Source of the DNA: Nocardia puris
GTDB lineage: Bacteria > Actinomycetota > Actinomycetes > Mycobacteriales > Mycobacteriaceae
Reading direction: 5' to 3'
Assembly: GCF_003315035.1 (NCBI RefSeq)
Contig: NZ_QNRE01000004.1
Coordinates: 1-64,000, forward strand
Length of the DNA: 64,000 nucleotides
The stretch's first letter is position 1. Each line of letters begins with the position of its first letter. Both the position numbers and the translations under genes were made by a program. The notes below the pieces were generated by a model that searched no databases, was not told the origin of the DNA, and saw nothing but the letters and a program-made list of their open reading frames with translations. Below are positions 1-8,081 of the stretch, piece after piece.

Positions 1-95
<95 letters not shown>

Positions 96-395
96 ATACG
101 GCTACGCCGAACATCAATTTTTCGCGCCTGAACTGCGCATTCACAACCAATCTGAAATTGGGAGTTGCGTAGTCACTATGACTACGCTCTAATTGGTGCC
201 AGGCCGCCCCGAGAGGGTAGGCGGGCAAGGGTTCCGAGCGAAGCTCCCCAAGTCACCCGCACGGCTAGTCCCGATAAGGGCATGAGGGCAGCAGCGGCAT
301 TTCTGCCGCTCCCACGCCAGCGCACCGGCATAACTTCGGGTGCGCGCCGCACCGGGCATCGGTGATTTCGCGAGAGACAAAAGCGAAATTTGCTG

Positions 396-472
396 TTGAC
401 GTAGCCACGCCGGAGTGTTCCCACTCGGAAGGGCAGACGTCAGCGGGTGAACTTTGAGAACTCAATAGTGTG
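396..472 (+). promoter_or_regulatory. rRNA-leader-like antitermination region
   Basis: The motif TTTGAGAACTCAATAGTG at 453-470 resembles the leader found upstream of 16S rRNA in mycobacteria and relatives, where it belongs to the NusB/boxA antitermination region. A TTGACG box lies at 396-401, but no good -10 was found. No rRNA follows; downstream are structured RNA repeats and a tRNA-like gene. The inferred role is to let polymerase read through structured non-coding RNA. The similarity is recalled, not searched. Confidence 0.45.
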
Positions 473-723
473 ACTGAACGCGAGCCAAGGGCTACGCATG
501 TCTTACGTAGCTTTTTCGCGAGTGCCGGAGCAGTCCGGTATAGACGATTCAGCGAAACACGTTGACGTGTCCGAGTAGATGCGCGTCGATTGTTCGTAGG
601 TACCAGCGGGAGAACTGTGTTCTTCGCGTCGGACCTTGAAAACGGACGGGCAAGCTCGTGGCATGAGGACATGCACAAGCCTCAATGGTGAGCGTTCGGG
701 GTTACGTGAAGATACACACCCGC

Positions 724-889
724 CTGTCTGCTGCGGAACGCACGGGGCAGGGGTACGGCGGTAGGTCCCGCCAGGGAAAGCAAACGTAGCCCCAACAATT
801 CTCGTCGCTAGAGGATACCTCTCTGTCTGCCTGTTGCGGATCGCACGGGACAGGGAACCGGCGGTAGGTCCCGCCAGGGAAAGCAAACG
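724..889 (+). ncRNA. two tandem copies of a two-hairpin RNA element
   Basis: Copy 1 is 724-786 and copy 2 is 823-889. Each has hairpin I (inner TGCG/CGCA stem; loop GAA in copy 1, GAT in copy 2; a CGGG bulge; an outer stem) and hairpin II (GGCGG, TAGGTC loop, CCGCC), then the shared tail AGGGAAAGCAAACG. The outer stem of hairpin I differs by a compensatory change: pair C731-G747 in copy 1 corresponds to T834-A850 in copy 2. That argues for selection on RNA structure. No open frame is shared. Function unknown. Confidence 0.6.
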
Positions 890-902
890 GCGACGAGAGA
901 AT

Positions 903-971
903 GAGCGGGCACTCGGCGTGGCATGGTTTTGTAGGACTGTGCTCGGGGTTCGATTCCCCACCCGCTTACCA
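903..971 (+). tRNA. tRNA-like gene lacking a normal D-arm, CCA encoded
   Basis: A 7-bp acceptor stem (GAGCGGG 903-909 with CCCGCTT 961-967, first pair G-U) is followed by A968 and encoded CCA 969-971. The T-arm has the canonical loop TTCGATT at 949-955 with GGGG/CCCC. Between acceptor and anticodon arm there are only 11 nt, too few for a D-arm. A 7-bp stem (921-927 with 936-942) carries an 8-nt loop TTTGTAGG, so Thr(TGT) or Tyr(GTA) identity would be guesswork. It may be a degraded phage tRNA or a tRNA mimic. Confidence 0.5.
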
Positions 972-1012
972 CATCGGTCAATTCTTGCTGAACAATCGAA
1001 CGGAGACGTTCT

Positions 1013-1657
1013 ATGGATTCATTCATGCCGAACGCGCGCCGGAATGTGCGTGCGCACAGGGATACTGTCGGCCTGCTCACGAAGGGCAACCGCCGAAATA
1101 CTGAACTCGACTTGAACCGTCCGACGCGTAGCGCCGACCACTGTGCGGTCTGCGGCGGTTCTTTCGAACCACGCGTTTACTGGAAGGGCTCGGAGTGGGT
1201 CAACGGTCGCACGCGTTCGGAGAAACGACCGAACCGGTGCGTCAAGTGTGAGTCGCGCAGCTCTGGCACGGTGGCGGGCGCGACGGAACACCGTAGTGTC
1301 ATTCTGTCCGTTTTCGAGTGGGCCGACCGGGCACGTCGCATCGCTCCGCAGGATACGAAATCATTCTGGCGGAGTGTGCCTCACAAACTGCGAGGAGACG
1401 TGCACGCGGTCACGGATCTTGACTACCTTTCCGAAATCGCACGCCGCGCGGGTATAGACGAGTATGCGGGAACGAAACCGGACGAAATAGTTTTCGGGTT
1501 GCTCGGTGCGCGGGTTGCGGTTGTTTTCGATGAGTCCGGGCGTTTGATCAAAGCGCAAACCTCGGATGCGCGTACGGGCTACCGAGGGCGTTCGACGGTG
1601 ATCGGACGGAACCGCGCTGCTAAAGTTGCGGACTTCATGAATTCGATTCGTGGGTGA
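1013..1657 (+). CDS. hypothetical zinc-ribbon-like protein
   Basis: This 214-residue protein is of unrecognised function. It carries two CxxC knuckles about 32 residues apart (C44-A-V-C47 and C76-V-K-C79), as in a zinc ribbon, and a basic N-terminal segment. The start has GGAGA eight bases upstream. It is the first protein gene after the structured RNA/tRNA-like locus, about 40 bases beyond the encoded CCA, so the two may share a transcript. No enzyme motif was seen; HNH was considered and not supported. Confidence 0.7.
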   Translation: MDSFMPNARRNVRAHRDTVGLLTKGNRRNTELDLNRPTRSADHCAVCGGSFEPRVYWKGSEWVNGRTRSEKRPNRCVKCESRSSGTVAGATEHRSVILSVFEWADRARRIAPQDTKSFWRSVPHKLRGDVHAVTDLDYLSEIARRAGIDEYAGTKPDEIVFGLLGARVAVVFDESGRLIKAQTSDARTGYRGRSTVIGRNRAAKVADFMNSIRG

Positions 1658-1725
1658 AGTGTGCCCTTTTCCGGAACGCGCTAGTCGGTAGGTGAGCAGC
1701 CGTCGCAGCATCGGCGCGGCGGCTG

Positions 1726-1754
1726 TTGACTGATCAACTGGCGTTGATCGATAT
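1726..1754 (+). promoter_or_regulatory. candidate promoter for the 1806 gene
   Basis: TTGACT at 1726-1731 and CGATAT at 1749-1754 are 17 bases apart and lie 50 bases before the next start codon. A CAGCCG/CGGCTG inverted repeat just before it (about 1698-1726) could end the upstream transcript. The -10 box is imperfect. Confidence 0.35.
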
Positions 1755-1805
1755 TCACTCGCACCGTATTTCAAGGGCGAATTACGCCTGGCGGAGGTTG
1801 AAGCA

Positions 1806-2069
1806 ATGGACGACAGCAGCGTTTCTCGCGAAATAGCCGAGTCAGTGGTTACCGCAATCAAAGCACTGTTTCCGCAGTCGGATTTCTCGTACGGCCCGAA
1901 CCTGCGCGACGCCGATCATGAGGGGTTGAGTCCGGGATCGTGGTCGATCGATTGGGAGGATGGCGCACCGGATGAGTGGGCGATCGAAGCCGCGCGTGAG
2001 CTGCGAGCGTTTGACGGGGCGTTTCTTGAGCCGCGAAACCATCTGATCCTCGGCGTATATCAGAACTGA
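1806..2069 (+). CDS. hypothetical small acidic protein
   Basis: An 87-residue acidic, Trp-containing protein with no recognised domain. CGGAGG lies nine bases before the ATG. It stands alone between a candidate promoter and a perfect hairpin terminator at 2092-2122, so it looks like a self-contained one-gene cassette. Confidence 0.6.
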   Translation: MDDSSVSREIAESVVTAIKALFPQSDFSYGPNLRDADHEGLSPGSWSIDWEDGAPDEWAIEAARELRAFDGAFLEPRNHLILGVYQN

Positions 2070-2091
2070 ACGGCCGAGTACGAACCGAATT

Positions 2092-2122
2092 CCAGCTTGC
2101 GCCTTGTGAAGGCGCAAGCTGG
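2092..2122 (+). terminator. hairpin terminator
   Basis: A perfect 14-bp stem (2092-2105 with 2109-2122) and a GTG loop lie 23 bases after the stop of the 1806 gene. There is no strong T-run, as is usual in high-GC actinobacteria. Confidence 0.65.
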
Positions 2123-2163
2123 CTGGTCGGTTTGTCCGACTACCGAGAATCGGAGGGTATGGA

Positions 2164-2379
2164 ATGAATGAATCTGTGAAATTGGATAAGCTCCCCCACC
2201 TACCGGCAATGAATTCCCTATTCGCAGCGATCGAGTCGGCAGAAATGGGGAGGCCCGCCGAGGTGGTCGAGGGGCATCGGCGGGTGTTCCGGCGCGTCGC
2301 GGCTCGTCTGGACTCCGACTCGCAGCGTGCGATGGCGATCGCGGTCCGCAATCACTACGCCGCCAGGCCAGTCCAGTGA
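2164..2379 (+). CDS. hypothetical small helical protein
   Basis: A 71-residue, predicted mostly helical protein with no recognised domain. CGGAGG precedes the ATG. Its TGA is embedded in the GTGA that starts the next gene, indicating translational coupling. Confidence 0.6.
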   Translation: MNESVKLDKLPHLPAMNSLFAAIESAEMGRPAEVVEGHRRVFRRVAARLDSDSQRAMAIAVRNHYAARPVQ

Positions 2380-2765
2380 CGTCTGTTCCGTTGGTGCGAT
2401 TGGACCGCCGCCCGCCGCTCAGCGTGAATCTGACACGCTGGGACTGGTCCGCGAACCGTGCCTACGCGGAGTTGCTGTACTCCGAATTGAGTCGTGGGTA
2501 CGTCGTCGCCGTCGATGAACGGAGGTGGTTCGGGTACACGCGCACCTTGGGCCGATCGGAATACGTCGCGGCGGGTGAAGAGGTTTCGACGGTGATGGCC
2601 CTGGTCGAGCGGGCGCTCCCTCCTGCCACGAGCTGCAAGGCAATGAGCTGCGCGGGTACCAGCGACACGTGCGACGGGAAGTTGCACGTGGATGTGACCG
2701 GCTACACGTGGTTCGAGGACACGCGGAGTTATCCGGGTGCCGTACTCGGACATATCTACGGCTGA
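2376..2765 (+). CDS. hypothetical protein
   Basis: A 129-residue protein from a GTG start overlapping the previous stop by four bases. It has an aromatic, basic N-terminus and two Cys near the middle. No family was recognised. Followed 18 bases later by a strong hairpin. Confidence 0.6.
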   Translation: MTSVPLVRLDRRPPLSVNLTRWDWSANRAYAELLYSELSRGYVVAVDERRWFGYTRTLGRSEYVAAGEEVSTVMALVERALPPATSCKAMSCAGTSDTCDGKLHVDVTGYTWFEDTRSYPGAVLGHIYG

Positions 2766-2782
2766 AATAGACATATGACGAT

Positions 2783-2809
2783 AATGGCCCTCATGCATTG
2801 AGGGCCATT
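2783..2809 (+). terminator. hairpin terminator
   Basis: An 11-bp perfect stem, AATGGCCCTCA with its complement, and a 5-nt loop, followed by TCTAT. It ends the 2164/2376 pair. Confidence 0.7.
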
Positions 2810-2836
2810 TCTATACGTCGAGCCGGGCGTGAACGC

Positions 2837-2865
2837 GGCGGCAGGACGAATTATTTCCTGCCGCC
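2837..2865. repeat. second perfect inverted repeat, possible attenuator or operator
   Basis: GGCGGCAGGA at 2837-2846 and its exact complement at 2856-2865 flank a 9-nt AT-rich spacer. It sits between the 2783 terminator and the 2902 gene, so it would lie in or before the leader of that gene. It could be a back-to-back terminator, an attenuator or a binding site. Confidence 0.5.
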
Positions 2866-2901
2866 AATTCAATTCCGTGCCCGAGTAGAAAGAATAGGGA
2901 A

Positions 2902-3327
2902 ATGCGTGGATCTGGCGAACGAAAAATAAATGTTGCGATGCAATGTGAGGTATCGCAAATAACGGAGGGCGGGCAGTCCCTGCGTACCGTGTCGGCGTAC
3001 GGACTCACCGGCGTTGGCGTCAACCTTTCTGCGGCTAAGTCCGATTTCGTGGACCGCCTCGGCTACGCCATCGAAATGGCCGGTCGAGGGATTGTGGTCG
3101 TACAGGACCAGAAGTACAGCGTCGTGGTGCTCGCGGCGACGCTCGCCGGGTACACGGCGGTGAGGCTCATGGTCGACGAAAAATCCGGAAGGGCGTACGA
3201 ATGGGGTCCCTGGTCCGAAGAATACAAATCCCCCCAGGATGAAGCCGCGCGCACTTTTCGGATCAACTCGGGCGCGGGAACTATCGTGTACCAGTCGGAA
3301 CCAGATCTCGCTATCGAGGCGAAGTAA
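2902..3327 (+). CDS. hypothetical protein
   Basis: A 141-residue protein with no recognised domain. A hydrophobic stretch in the second half (about residues 63-85) looks like a beta-rich core rather than a membrane helix. AGGGAA lies directly before the ATG; an internal Met at residue 13 is an alternative start. It is followed five bases later by the 3333 gene, suggesting one transcript. Confidence 0.6.
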   Translation: MRGSGERKINVAMQCEVSQITEGGQSLRTVSAYGLTGVGVNLSAAKSDFVDRLGYAIEMAGRGIVVVQDQKYSVVVLAATLAGYTAVRLMVDEKSGRAYEWGPWSEEYKSPQDEAARTFRINSGAGTIVYQSEPDLAIEAK

Positions 3328-3332
3328 CCGCG

Positions 3333-3683
3333 ATGATATGGACAGCATATCGCAACGGAGATCGTCTGGGTTACGGTTTCGCGGACAGTATCGACGGATG
3401 TTTGTATGCGTGCCACCGCCTGTGCGGTCCGGCATCTCTGCAACGCATCGGCGTCCTCGGCGGTGAAGTTAAATTCACCGACTCGAGAACGGGCATGGCT
3501 GTGTATATTCGCCGCGAAGCGCCTGGGGATTTGCCTTTCAAGCAGGAAATGTGGATGGAGTACGCGCGGTATCTCTTTCACGTCGCGGCGACCGGACAGT
3601 TCTTCGCTGGTTACCAGAGAAGACCTCCTTGGTGGGCGGTGAATTTCGCGGACAATTTCGGGCACGAGGCGGTATTCGTCTGA
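3333..3683 (+). CDS. hypothetical protein
   Basis: A 116-residue protein rich in aromatic residues, with two Cys near residues 23-31. No family was recognised. It is probably co-transcribed with the 2902 gene and ends before a perfect hairpin. Confidence 0.6.
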   Translation: MIWTAYRNGDRLGYGFADSIDGCLYACHRLCGPASLQRIGVLGGEVKFTDSRTGMAVYIRREAPGDLPFKQEMWMEYARYLFHVAATGQFFAGYQRRPPWWAVNFADNFGHEAVFV

Positions 3684-3703
3684 GCCGGATGAAGCAGTTT
3701 GGT

Positions 3704-3730
3704 GGTGCGCAGCGAGCTTCGCTGCGCACC
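3704..3730 (+). terminator. hairpin terminator
   Basis: A perfect 12-bp stem (GGTGCGCAGCGA and its complement) with a 3-nt loop, 20 bases after the preceding stop. Confidence 0.65.
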
Positions 3731-3784
3731 GCGATGTTGTCTCATCGGGGCAGCGGTCAGAGACCAGGAAGGACGCTACGAATC

Positions 3785-3916
3785 ATGAGCAGGAGTCGCA
3801 AGGCGAAGGAGTCCAGGCGGAAGGAGTGGGAATTCCGTCGCGCGGTGAAGCGCGGTGGCGGACGCTTCGGTCGAGGTGGCCGTGCCGTCACGGTGATGCC
3901 TACGATCGGCGCGTAG
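3785..3916 (+). CDS. small Arg/Gly-rich basic protein
   Basis: A 43-residue, strongly basic protein: a helical Lys/Arg/Glu N-terminus, then an Arg-Gly-Gly-rich segment as in RNA- or DNA-binding tails. A GGAAGG motif lies about 12 bases upstream. Flanked on both sides by perfect hairpins, it is a single-gene unit. Nucleic-acid binding is inferred from composition only. Confidence 0.5.
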   Translation: MSRSRKAKESRRKEWEFRRAVKRGGGRFGRGGRAVTVMPTIGA

Positions 3917-3934
3917 CCGAGCGGTCCGCGTCCG

Positions 3935-3961
3935 AACCCCCTAGGGATGCCCTGGGGGGTT
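3935..3961 (+). terminator. hairpin terminator
   Basis: AACCCCCTAGGG pairs with CCCTGGGGGGTT around an ATG loop (12 bp, one G-U), 18 bases after the stop of the basic protein gene. Confidence 0.7.
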
Positions 3962-3986
3962 TGTGCATTCATAGGGAGGGATTCAA

Positions 3987-4358
3987 ATGACAAATGGATC
4001 GATGACCCCGGCGAGACTGCGCGAGGTCATGGAATTCGACCACGTGATCCACGTGGACTCCGACGGGCGTGTCAGCGAACCGAAGGATGTGTACGCCCCC
4101 GATGTCACCGAGTCGAACGGCACCGTAGCCGTCGACCCCGTCGACTGGGAGTTGCTGACCGGGTGGACCGGTCAATGGAATTACTCCGGCCCGGTCATGC
4201 ATCCCAGCGAGTTCGTCGGCGGCAGGCTCGCCGACCACATCCTCACAACGCCGGGAACGTACGTGACGGTTGTGGTGACTGACCTCGACGAACTGGACGC
4301 TGACGGCGAAAGTGCCTTGGCCGGATGGGCGATCGCTTACCGGGAGGATACGCGATGA
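3987..4358 (+). CDS. hypothetical acidic protein
   Basis: A 123-residue acidic protein. AGGGAGGG precedes the ATG. No family was recognised. Its stop overlaps the next ATG (ATGA), starting a coupled three-gene series. Confidence 0.65.
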   Translation: MTNGSMTPARLREVMEFDHVIHVDSDGRVSEPKDVYAPDVTESNGTVAVDPVDWELLTGWTGQWNYSGPVMHPSEFVGGRLADHILTTPGTYVTVVVTDLDELDADGESALAGWAIAYREDTR

Positions 4359-4714
4359 GTTCCGTCGTCAACCCGTACGCCGTCGCTATCGATTCGGGGA
4401 ACTTCCACGCTGGGGTCGCGTGCTGGGACTGCGTTCTCGCGCTCGCGAACGGCGAGAACGGACCCGCCGAACCGAGCTGGGACGCAGCGCGTTTCGCAGC
4501 GACCTGCCAGGAGTACGACGTCACCCTGGGCCACACGCACAGCGGACCGTACTCGACCTGCCCGCACGCCGGTCAGCCGTGCGCCGACGACTGTGACTGC
4601 GAGCGCGACACCTTCTCGCGCCGCGATTGCTCGGTGTGCGGATCGCATCTGCACGGCTGCCGCGAAGACGTGATCATGATCCGCTGGGCGGATCTCGAGC
4701 GGGGGGACGCGTGA
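4355..4714 (+). CDS. Cys-rich putative zinc protein
   Basis: 119 residues with many cysteines in knuckle spacing: CWDC near residue 24, a cluster with CADDCDC, and CSVC followed by a Cys/His group. The pattern suggests two or three structural zinc sites, but no named family was recognised. The ATG was chosen because it overlaps the preceding stop and has GGAGG upstream. Confidence 0.65.
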   Translation: MSSVVNPYAVAIDSGNFHAGVACWDCVLALANGENGPAEPSWDAARFAATCQEYDVTLGHTHSGPYSTCPHAGQPCADDCDCERDTFSRRDCSVCGSHLHGCREDVIMIRWADLERGDA

Positions 4715-5499
4715 CCGCGATGACTGAGAAGTTCGACCCGGACGGATCGCTGAAGCTGCTGAGGAAGCGGCTGGAGGAATGGGCCCGGCAGGTTCCATCC
4801 TCGACGCGGGGCCCCGACCCGTACTACGGCGAGCCGGAATGCCCACAGTGGTGGCATCTCGCGCAGGTGCTAGAAGGCCATCGCGCACAGGAGATCTCGT
4901 CCAGAGCAGCCATGAGGTTGGCGCGGGAGCTGATCCAGCGGCACTACGTCGACCATCCGATCTGGAGCCGGAGCGCTCGGGGCGCGATGGTCATCAGCGC
5001 CTGGAACGGGGACTGGTGGGAGTATGGATCGCCGATTCCCGAATTGGGTACTCTGCCTGGCCCGTTGTGGGTGGTGTCTTCCAATGCCCCGGGCTACATG
5101 CCGGCGGACACAGACCCGCTGCGCGTTCACGTCTCGGGTGAGGCGGACGCTGGTGTGCTCGCACGGCACCTGGCGGATTTGATGATCCGCGACGGGGAGG
5201 CGCAGGAGGACGAGTTTCCTGATTCGGCCGATGATCTGGGCGGGTGGGCGTCGGACTGCGCCGTAGTGGAATCCCTGAGGCCGGGAGGGAGCATGCTTAC
5301 CGATATCAGCTTCTCCCTTGCGCGCGCTATCGCGGCTGGTGAAATGTTCAGTTATGTCGTGAATTGGAGCGGCGATTCGGTGTCGTATTTCGCGACTCCG
5401 GTCGCTGATGAAGACGACGAAGTATGCAGTGACGAAGCATGCGATTACTGCTTCGTCGATAGCCCAGCGGTTGACGAGCTGGCGCACGACGCCGCATAG
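4711..5499 (+). CDS. hypothetical protein
   Basis: A 262-residue protein starting at GTG 4711 (GTGA overlap with the previous stop); ATG 4720 is the alternative. A Trp-rich middle is followed by an acidic C-terminus with a CDYC motif. No domain was recognised. It closes the 3987-5499 coupled series. Confidence 0.65.
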   Translation: MTAMTEKFDPDGSLKLLRKRLEEWARQVPSSTRGPDPYYGEPECPQWWHLAQVLEGHRAQEISSRAAMRLARELIQRHYVDHPIWSRSARGAMVISAWNGDWWEYGSPIPELGTLPGPLWVVSSNAPGYMPADTDPLRVHVSGEADAGVLARHLADLMIRDGEAQEDEFPDSADDLGGWASDCAVVESLRPGGSMLTDISFSLARAIAAGEMFSYVVNWSGDSVSYFATPVADEDDEVCSDEACDYCFVDSPAVDELAHDAA

Positions 5500-5528
5500 C
5501 TGTCCTTCTCATGATTGAGGTTGAAAGT

Positions 5529-5816
5529 ATGATCCTGTATCGCTCGATCGTTTCTTACGACCGCGCCCGCGCAACCTGGCAATTGTGCGTCCTGTGGGAC
5601 GATTCCGATCCCAACAACATCATCACTCAAGGGACGATCGCCGAGAACACACAGGAGGCGATCGACCAAGAACTCGCCTGGATGGGATTCCGCATAGTCG
5701 GAAGCGAAGGACCGGGGCTGCACCCTGGCGAGCGAATCGTCCAGAGATCCGACGCCCGCCATCCGTTTTTCGATCCGAAGTCCCGTTCGTGGCATTCGAC
5801 TCCGCCCGGTACCTGA
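5529..5816 (+). CDS. hypothetical small protein
   Basis: A 95-residue protein. The ATG at 5529 is preferred over 5511 because GAGG lies nine bases upstream. The N-terminal part looks beta-rich with paired aromatic residues. Function unknown. Confidence 0.55.
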   Translation: MILYRSIVSYDRARATWQLCVLWDDSDPNNIITQGTIAENTQEAIDQELAWMGFRIVGSEGPGLHPGERIVQRSDARHPFFDPKSRSWHSTPPGT

Positions 5817-5891
5817 TTTGGGGCTGGGCTGGCTGAACGGCACGCGGCGTTCGGCCTACCGAGCTACGAAACCAGACCGAAAGGAGAGCAA

Positions 5892-6122
5892 ATGAGCGCA
5901 GATGAGCCTCACGCGATGGTGGATATCGATTCTGCACTGGACGCCGCGCGATCGATGGTGGTGGATGGCCTCGATATGAGCGAGCCCTACACGGACGCTA
6001 TCGATGTCTTCGAGTCGGCTTTTCGCGCCGCACTGGACAACTCGACGCCCACCCTGGAGTCGGTGTTGGCCTCGCGTGGCGAGTCGGTCGAGGAAGTCCG
6101 GCAGTGGTGGGGCGGGTGGTGA
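5892..6122 (+). CDS. hypothetical small acidic protein
   Basis: A 76-residue acidic, mostly helical protein. GGAGAG precedes the ATG. Its TGA is within the GTGA starting the next gene. No family recognised. Confidence 0.6.
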   Translation: MSADEPHAMVDIDSALDAARSMVVDGLDMSEPYTDAIDVFESAFRAALDNSTPTLESVLASRGESVEEVRQWWGGW

Positions 6123-6640
6123 ACACGACCGGCGCGGAGACTGGCCCCAGCTATGCACTACTGAAATCGACGGGCGAGGAATCCGGTCCGCCCGTGCCCG
6201 CGGAGAGTTCGCGAGTCTGGACGGTGAACGTCTCCGGCCCGGAGCGACACGACGGCGAAGCGCCGTACACCTACGTTGTCTGCGCGGAATCGCTGGAGTT
6301 GGCGGTGCGCCACGCGTGGCTTGTGCACGTGTGGATCGACTACGCCGAGGGTGGCGCGATCACCCTTCACGAACTTCCGGATGTCGTGGTGATCGACTCG
6401 CCGGAGTTCCCCTGCCATCCGGGACCACCTCTGTTTCCCTCTGTGACCGACGACGTCGGCCGCCCCACGCTGTGCCGGGCACGTCACCACTACGTCCTCG
6501 GCGTCGACATCCAGCACTGCGGCTGCGAGTTCCACTGGTTCTGGATCGGAGCCGGGGTCGGCGATACACCACCGCCTGCGCACGCAGCACCGAGTGAGTA
6601 CACGAAAGCCATTGCACATCAATCAGATCGGAGATCATGA
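6119..6640 (+). CDS. hypothetical protein
   Basis: 173 residues from a GTG overlapping the previous stop. The C-terminal third holds a Cys/His group (CRARHH, HCGCEFHW), a possible metal site. No family recognised. Coupled by ATGA overlap to the next gene. Confidence 0.6.
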   Translation: MNTTGAETGPSYALLKSTGEESGPPVPAESSRVWTVNVSGPERHDGEAPYTYVVCAESLELAVRHAWLVHVWIDYAEGGAITLHELPDVVVIDSPEFPCHPGPPLFPSVTDDVGRPTLCRARHHYVLGVDIQHCGCEFHWFWIGAGVGDTPPPAHAAPSEYTKAIAHQSDRRS

Positions 6641-7497
6641 AAGACTTGATTCTGCTGGGAGAAGCCCTGACCGAGTTCAACGACGCGTTCCAGGACACGC
6701 TGCTCATCAGCACCATTGCGGAGAACATGTCGTGCCGTGAGGTCGAGGCGCTGGCTGCCGTGTTGCGGGCCTCGGGGCACGATGACGTGGCACAGATGTG
6801 GATCGGCTCGCACGCCGCGTACGACGTGGACGGCGACCGACACTACCGGCCTGCTCCGGAACCCGAGACGCGAGTCGACCACCGGTTCGGCGACCTGCTG
6901 GTGAGGGCGATGGGGATCGGCCTCACGGCGACATACCACGGCACTATCAGGGTCCGCGACGCGGTCGGCGAGTATCTGTACGACGACTTCACCGTCAAGC
7001 TGAGCTGCCACGACAGGCGTGCGGAGTTCCCGTGGAAGCAGGGCATGGCGTACGCCGGGCGCGAACCCGAGGCGGGGATGATCCTCGACTCGCTGTTGGA
7101 CGACGCGCACAAGTATCTGACCGAGCCCGCCGAGTTCCACGCCCAGTTCGGTGGCGGGGAGACCGTGCCGTGCAAGGAGGCGAGCGCTGCCATCGAGCGG
7201 TTCTTCGAGCTGGTCGGCGGTGACGTGGTGTGCGCGCTGCGCGATGACGGAGTCGAAACCCTGGTCGTGGTGCGCGATCCCGCCCGAGCACCGGAATGGA
7301 CGCCCCCCGGCACCTTCGACGTGGTCCACGTCGGGTCCGGCACGGTTCTCAGCCGCCACACCGGCCAGGAGGGACGGCGCGAGGCCGACCAGGCGGCCGA
7401 GCATTGGAACAGCCGCCCCGAGCACGTCCGCGCGATCCTGCGAGTGCACGCGCGAAGCACCGAATCGAACCACCGACAGGAGGGTGGTGCGGCGTGA
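6637..7497 (+). CDS. hypothetical protein
   Basis: A 286-residue acidic protein of unrecognised function, translationally coupled to both neighbours (ATGA at its start, GTGA at its end). An N-terminal helical segment is followed by a mixed alpha/beta region. Confidence 0.65.
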   Translation: MKDLILLGEALTEFNDAFQDTLLISTIAENMSCREVEALAAVLRASGHDDVAQMWIGSHAAYDVDGDRHYRPAPEPETRVDHRFGDLLVRAMGIGLTATYHGTIRVRDAVGEYLYDDFTVKLSCHDRRAEFPWKQGMAYAGREPEAGMILDSLLDDAHKYLTEPAEFHAQFGGGETVPCKEASAAIERFFELVGGDVVCALRDDGVETLVVVRDPARAPEWTPPGTFDVVHVGSGTVLSRHTGQEGRREADQAAEHWNSRPEHVRAILRVHARSTESNHRQEGGAA

Positions 7498-7802
7498 GCT
7501 GGGTTGTAATCAAAGAGGTTGGGTTCGAGTTGTTCGTCTACGCGACCCCGGACGCCGACGAAGCCGCGCAGCACCGCACCGAGTGCGCCGCCGACGGCGA
7601 CCGCACCACCGACCCGTTCGAGATGGACGACGACACCGATTGGAACGCGCTCGAGTCCGCCCTCCTGAGCCACCGCGGCCAGCGAGTGACCTCGCCGCCG
7701 CGCGGCACCACCGCCGAGCAGTGGCACGACCTATGCGCTCACCTGAGCACCCTCGAGCTGGTCGAAGTTCCCGACACCTACGACGAAATCAATTACGCCT
7801 GA
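7494..7802 (+). CDS. hypothetical acidic protein
   Basis: 102 residues from GTG 7494, overlapping the previous stop by four bases. Strongly acidic middle. It ends the coupled group 5892-7802. No family recognised. Confidence 0.6.
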   Translation: MSWVVIKEVGFELFVYATPDADEAAQHRTECAADGDRTTDPFEMDDDTDWNALESALLSHRGQRVTSPPRGTTAEQWHDLCAHLSTLELVEVPDTYDEINYA

Positions 7803-7868
7803 GCAGATTTGGACTGCCTGCCGACGCAATCACGTTGGTAGACAGCACAACTGAAGAGAGGAGATCCG

Positions 7869-8081
7869 ATGGACCTGCTGATCGTGGTGGTCGCCCTTCT
7901 CGTGGGGACCGGCCCTTCGATGGCCGAGTTCGAGGCCGGCCCGCTCCACATCGCGCCCGCCGTCGTCGACGCACCGGCCGAGGACGATCCGACGTGGGAC
8001 TGCCGCACGATGGGCAACCGCATCTGCGGCCCCCACCTGAGCGTGCGGCCGTGGGGGCATCAGAGCGGGCAGGTGCGATGA
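7869..8081 (+). CDS. small protein with N-terminal hydrophobic segment
   Basis: A 70-residue protein with AGAGGAGA before the ATG. Residues 3-13 are a run of Leu/Ile/Val/Ala followed by small residues, as in a short signal peptide or membrane anchor; two Cys lie in the C-terminal half. It could be secreted or membrane-tethered. Coupled to the next gene by ATGA overlap. Confidence 0.55.
   Translation: MDLLIVVVALLVGTGPSMAEFEAGPLHIAPAVVDAPAEDDPTWDCRTMGNRICGPHLSVRPWGHQSGQVR

Noticed and set aside
396..900. rRNA operon or tmRNA
   Set aside because: No 16S, 23S or 5S sequence follows the leader-like motif, and no tmRNA resume frame or 5' tmRNA half is present.
903..971. Left attachment site made of the 3' half of the tRNA-Gly found at the right end
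   Set aside because: Its acceptor strand CCCGCTT does not pair with GCCGATG of the tRNA-Gly half, so the two are different tRNAs.
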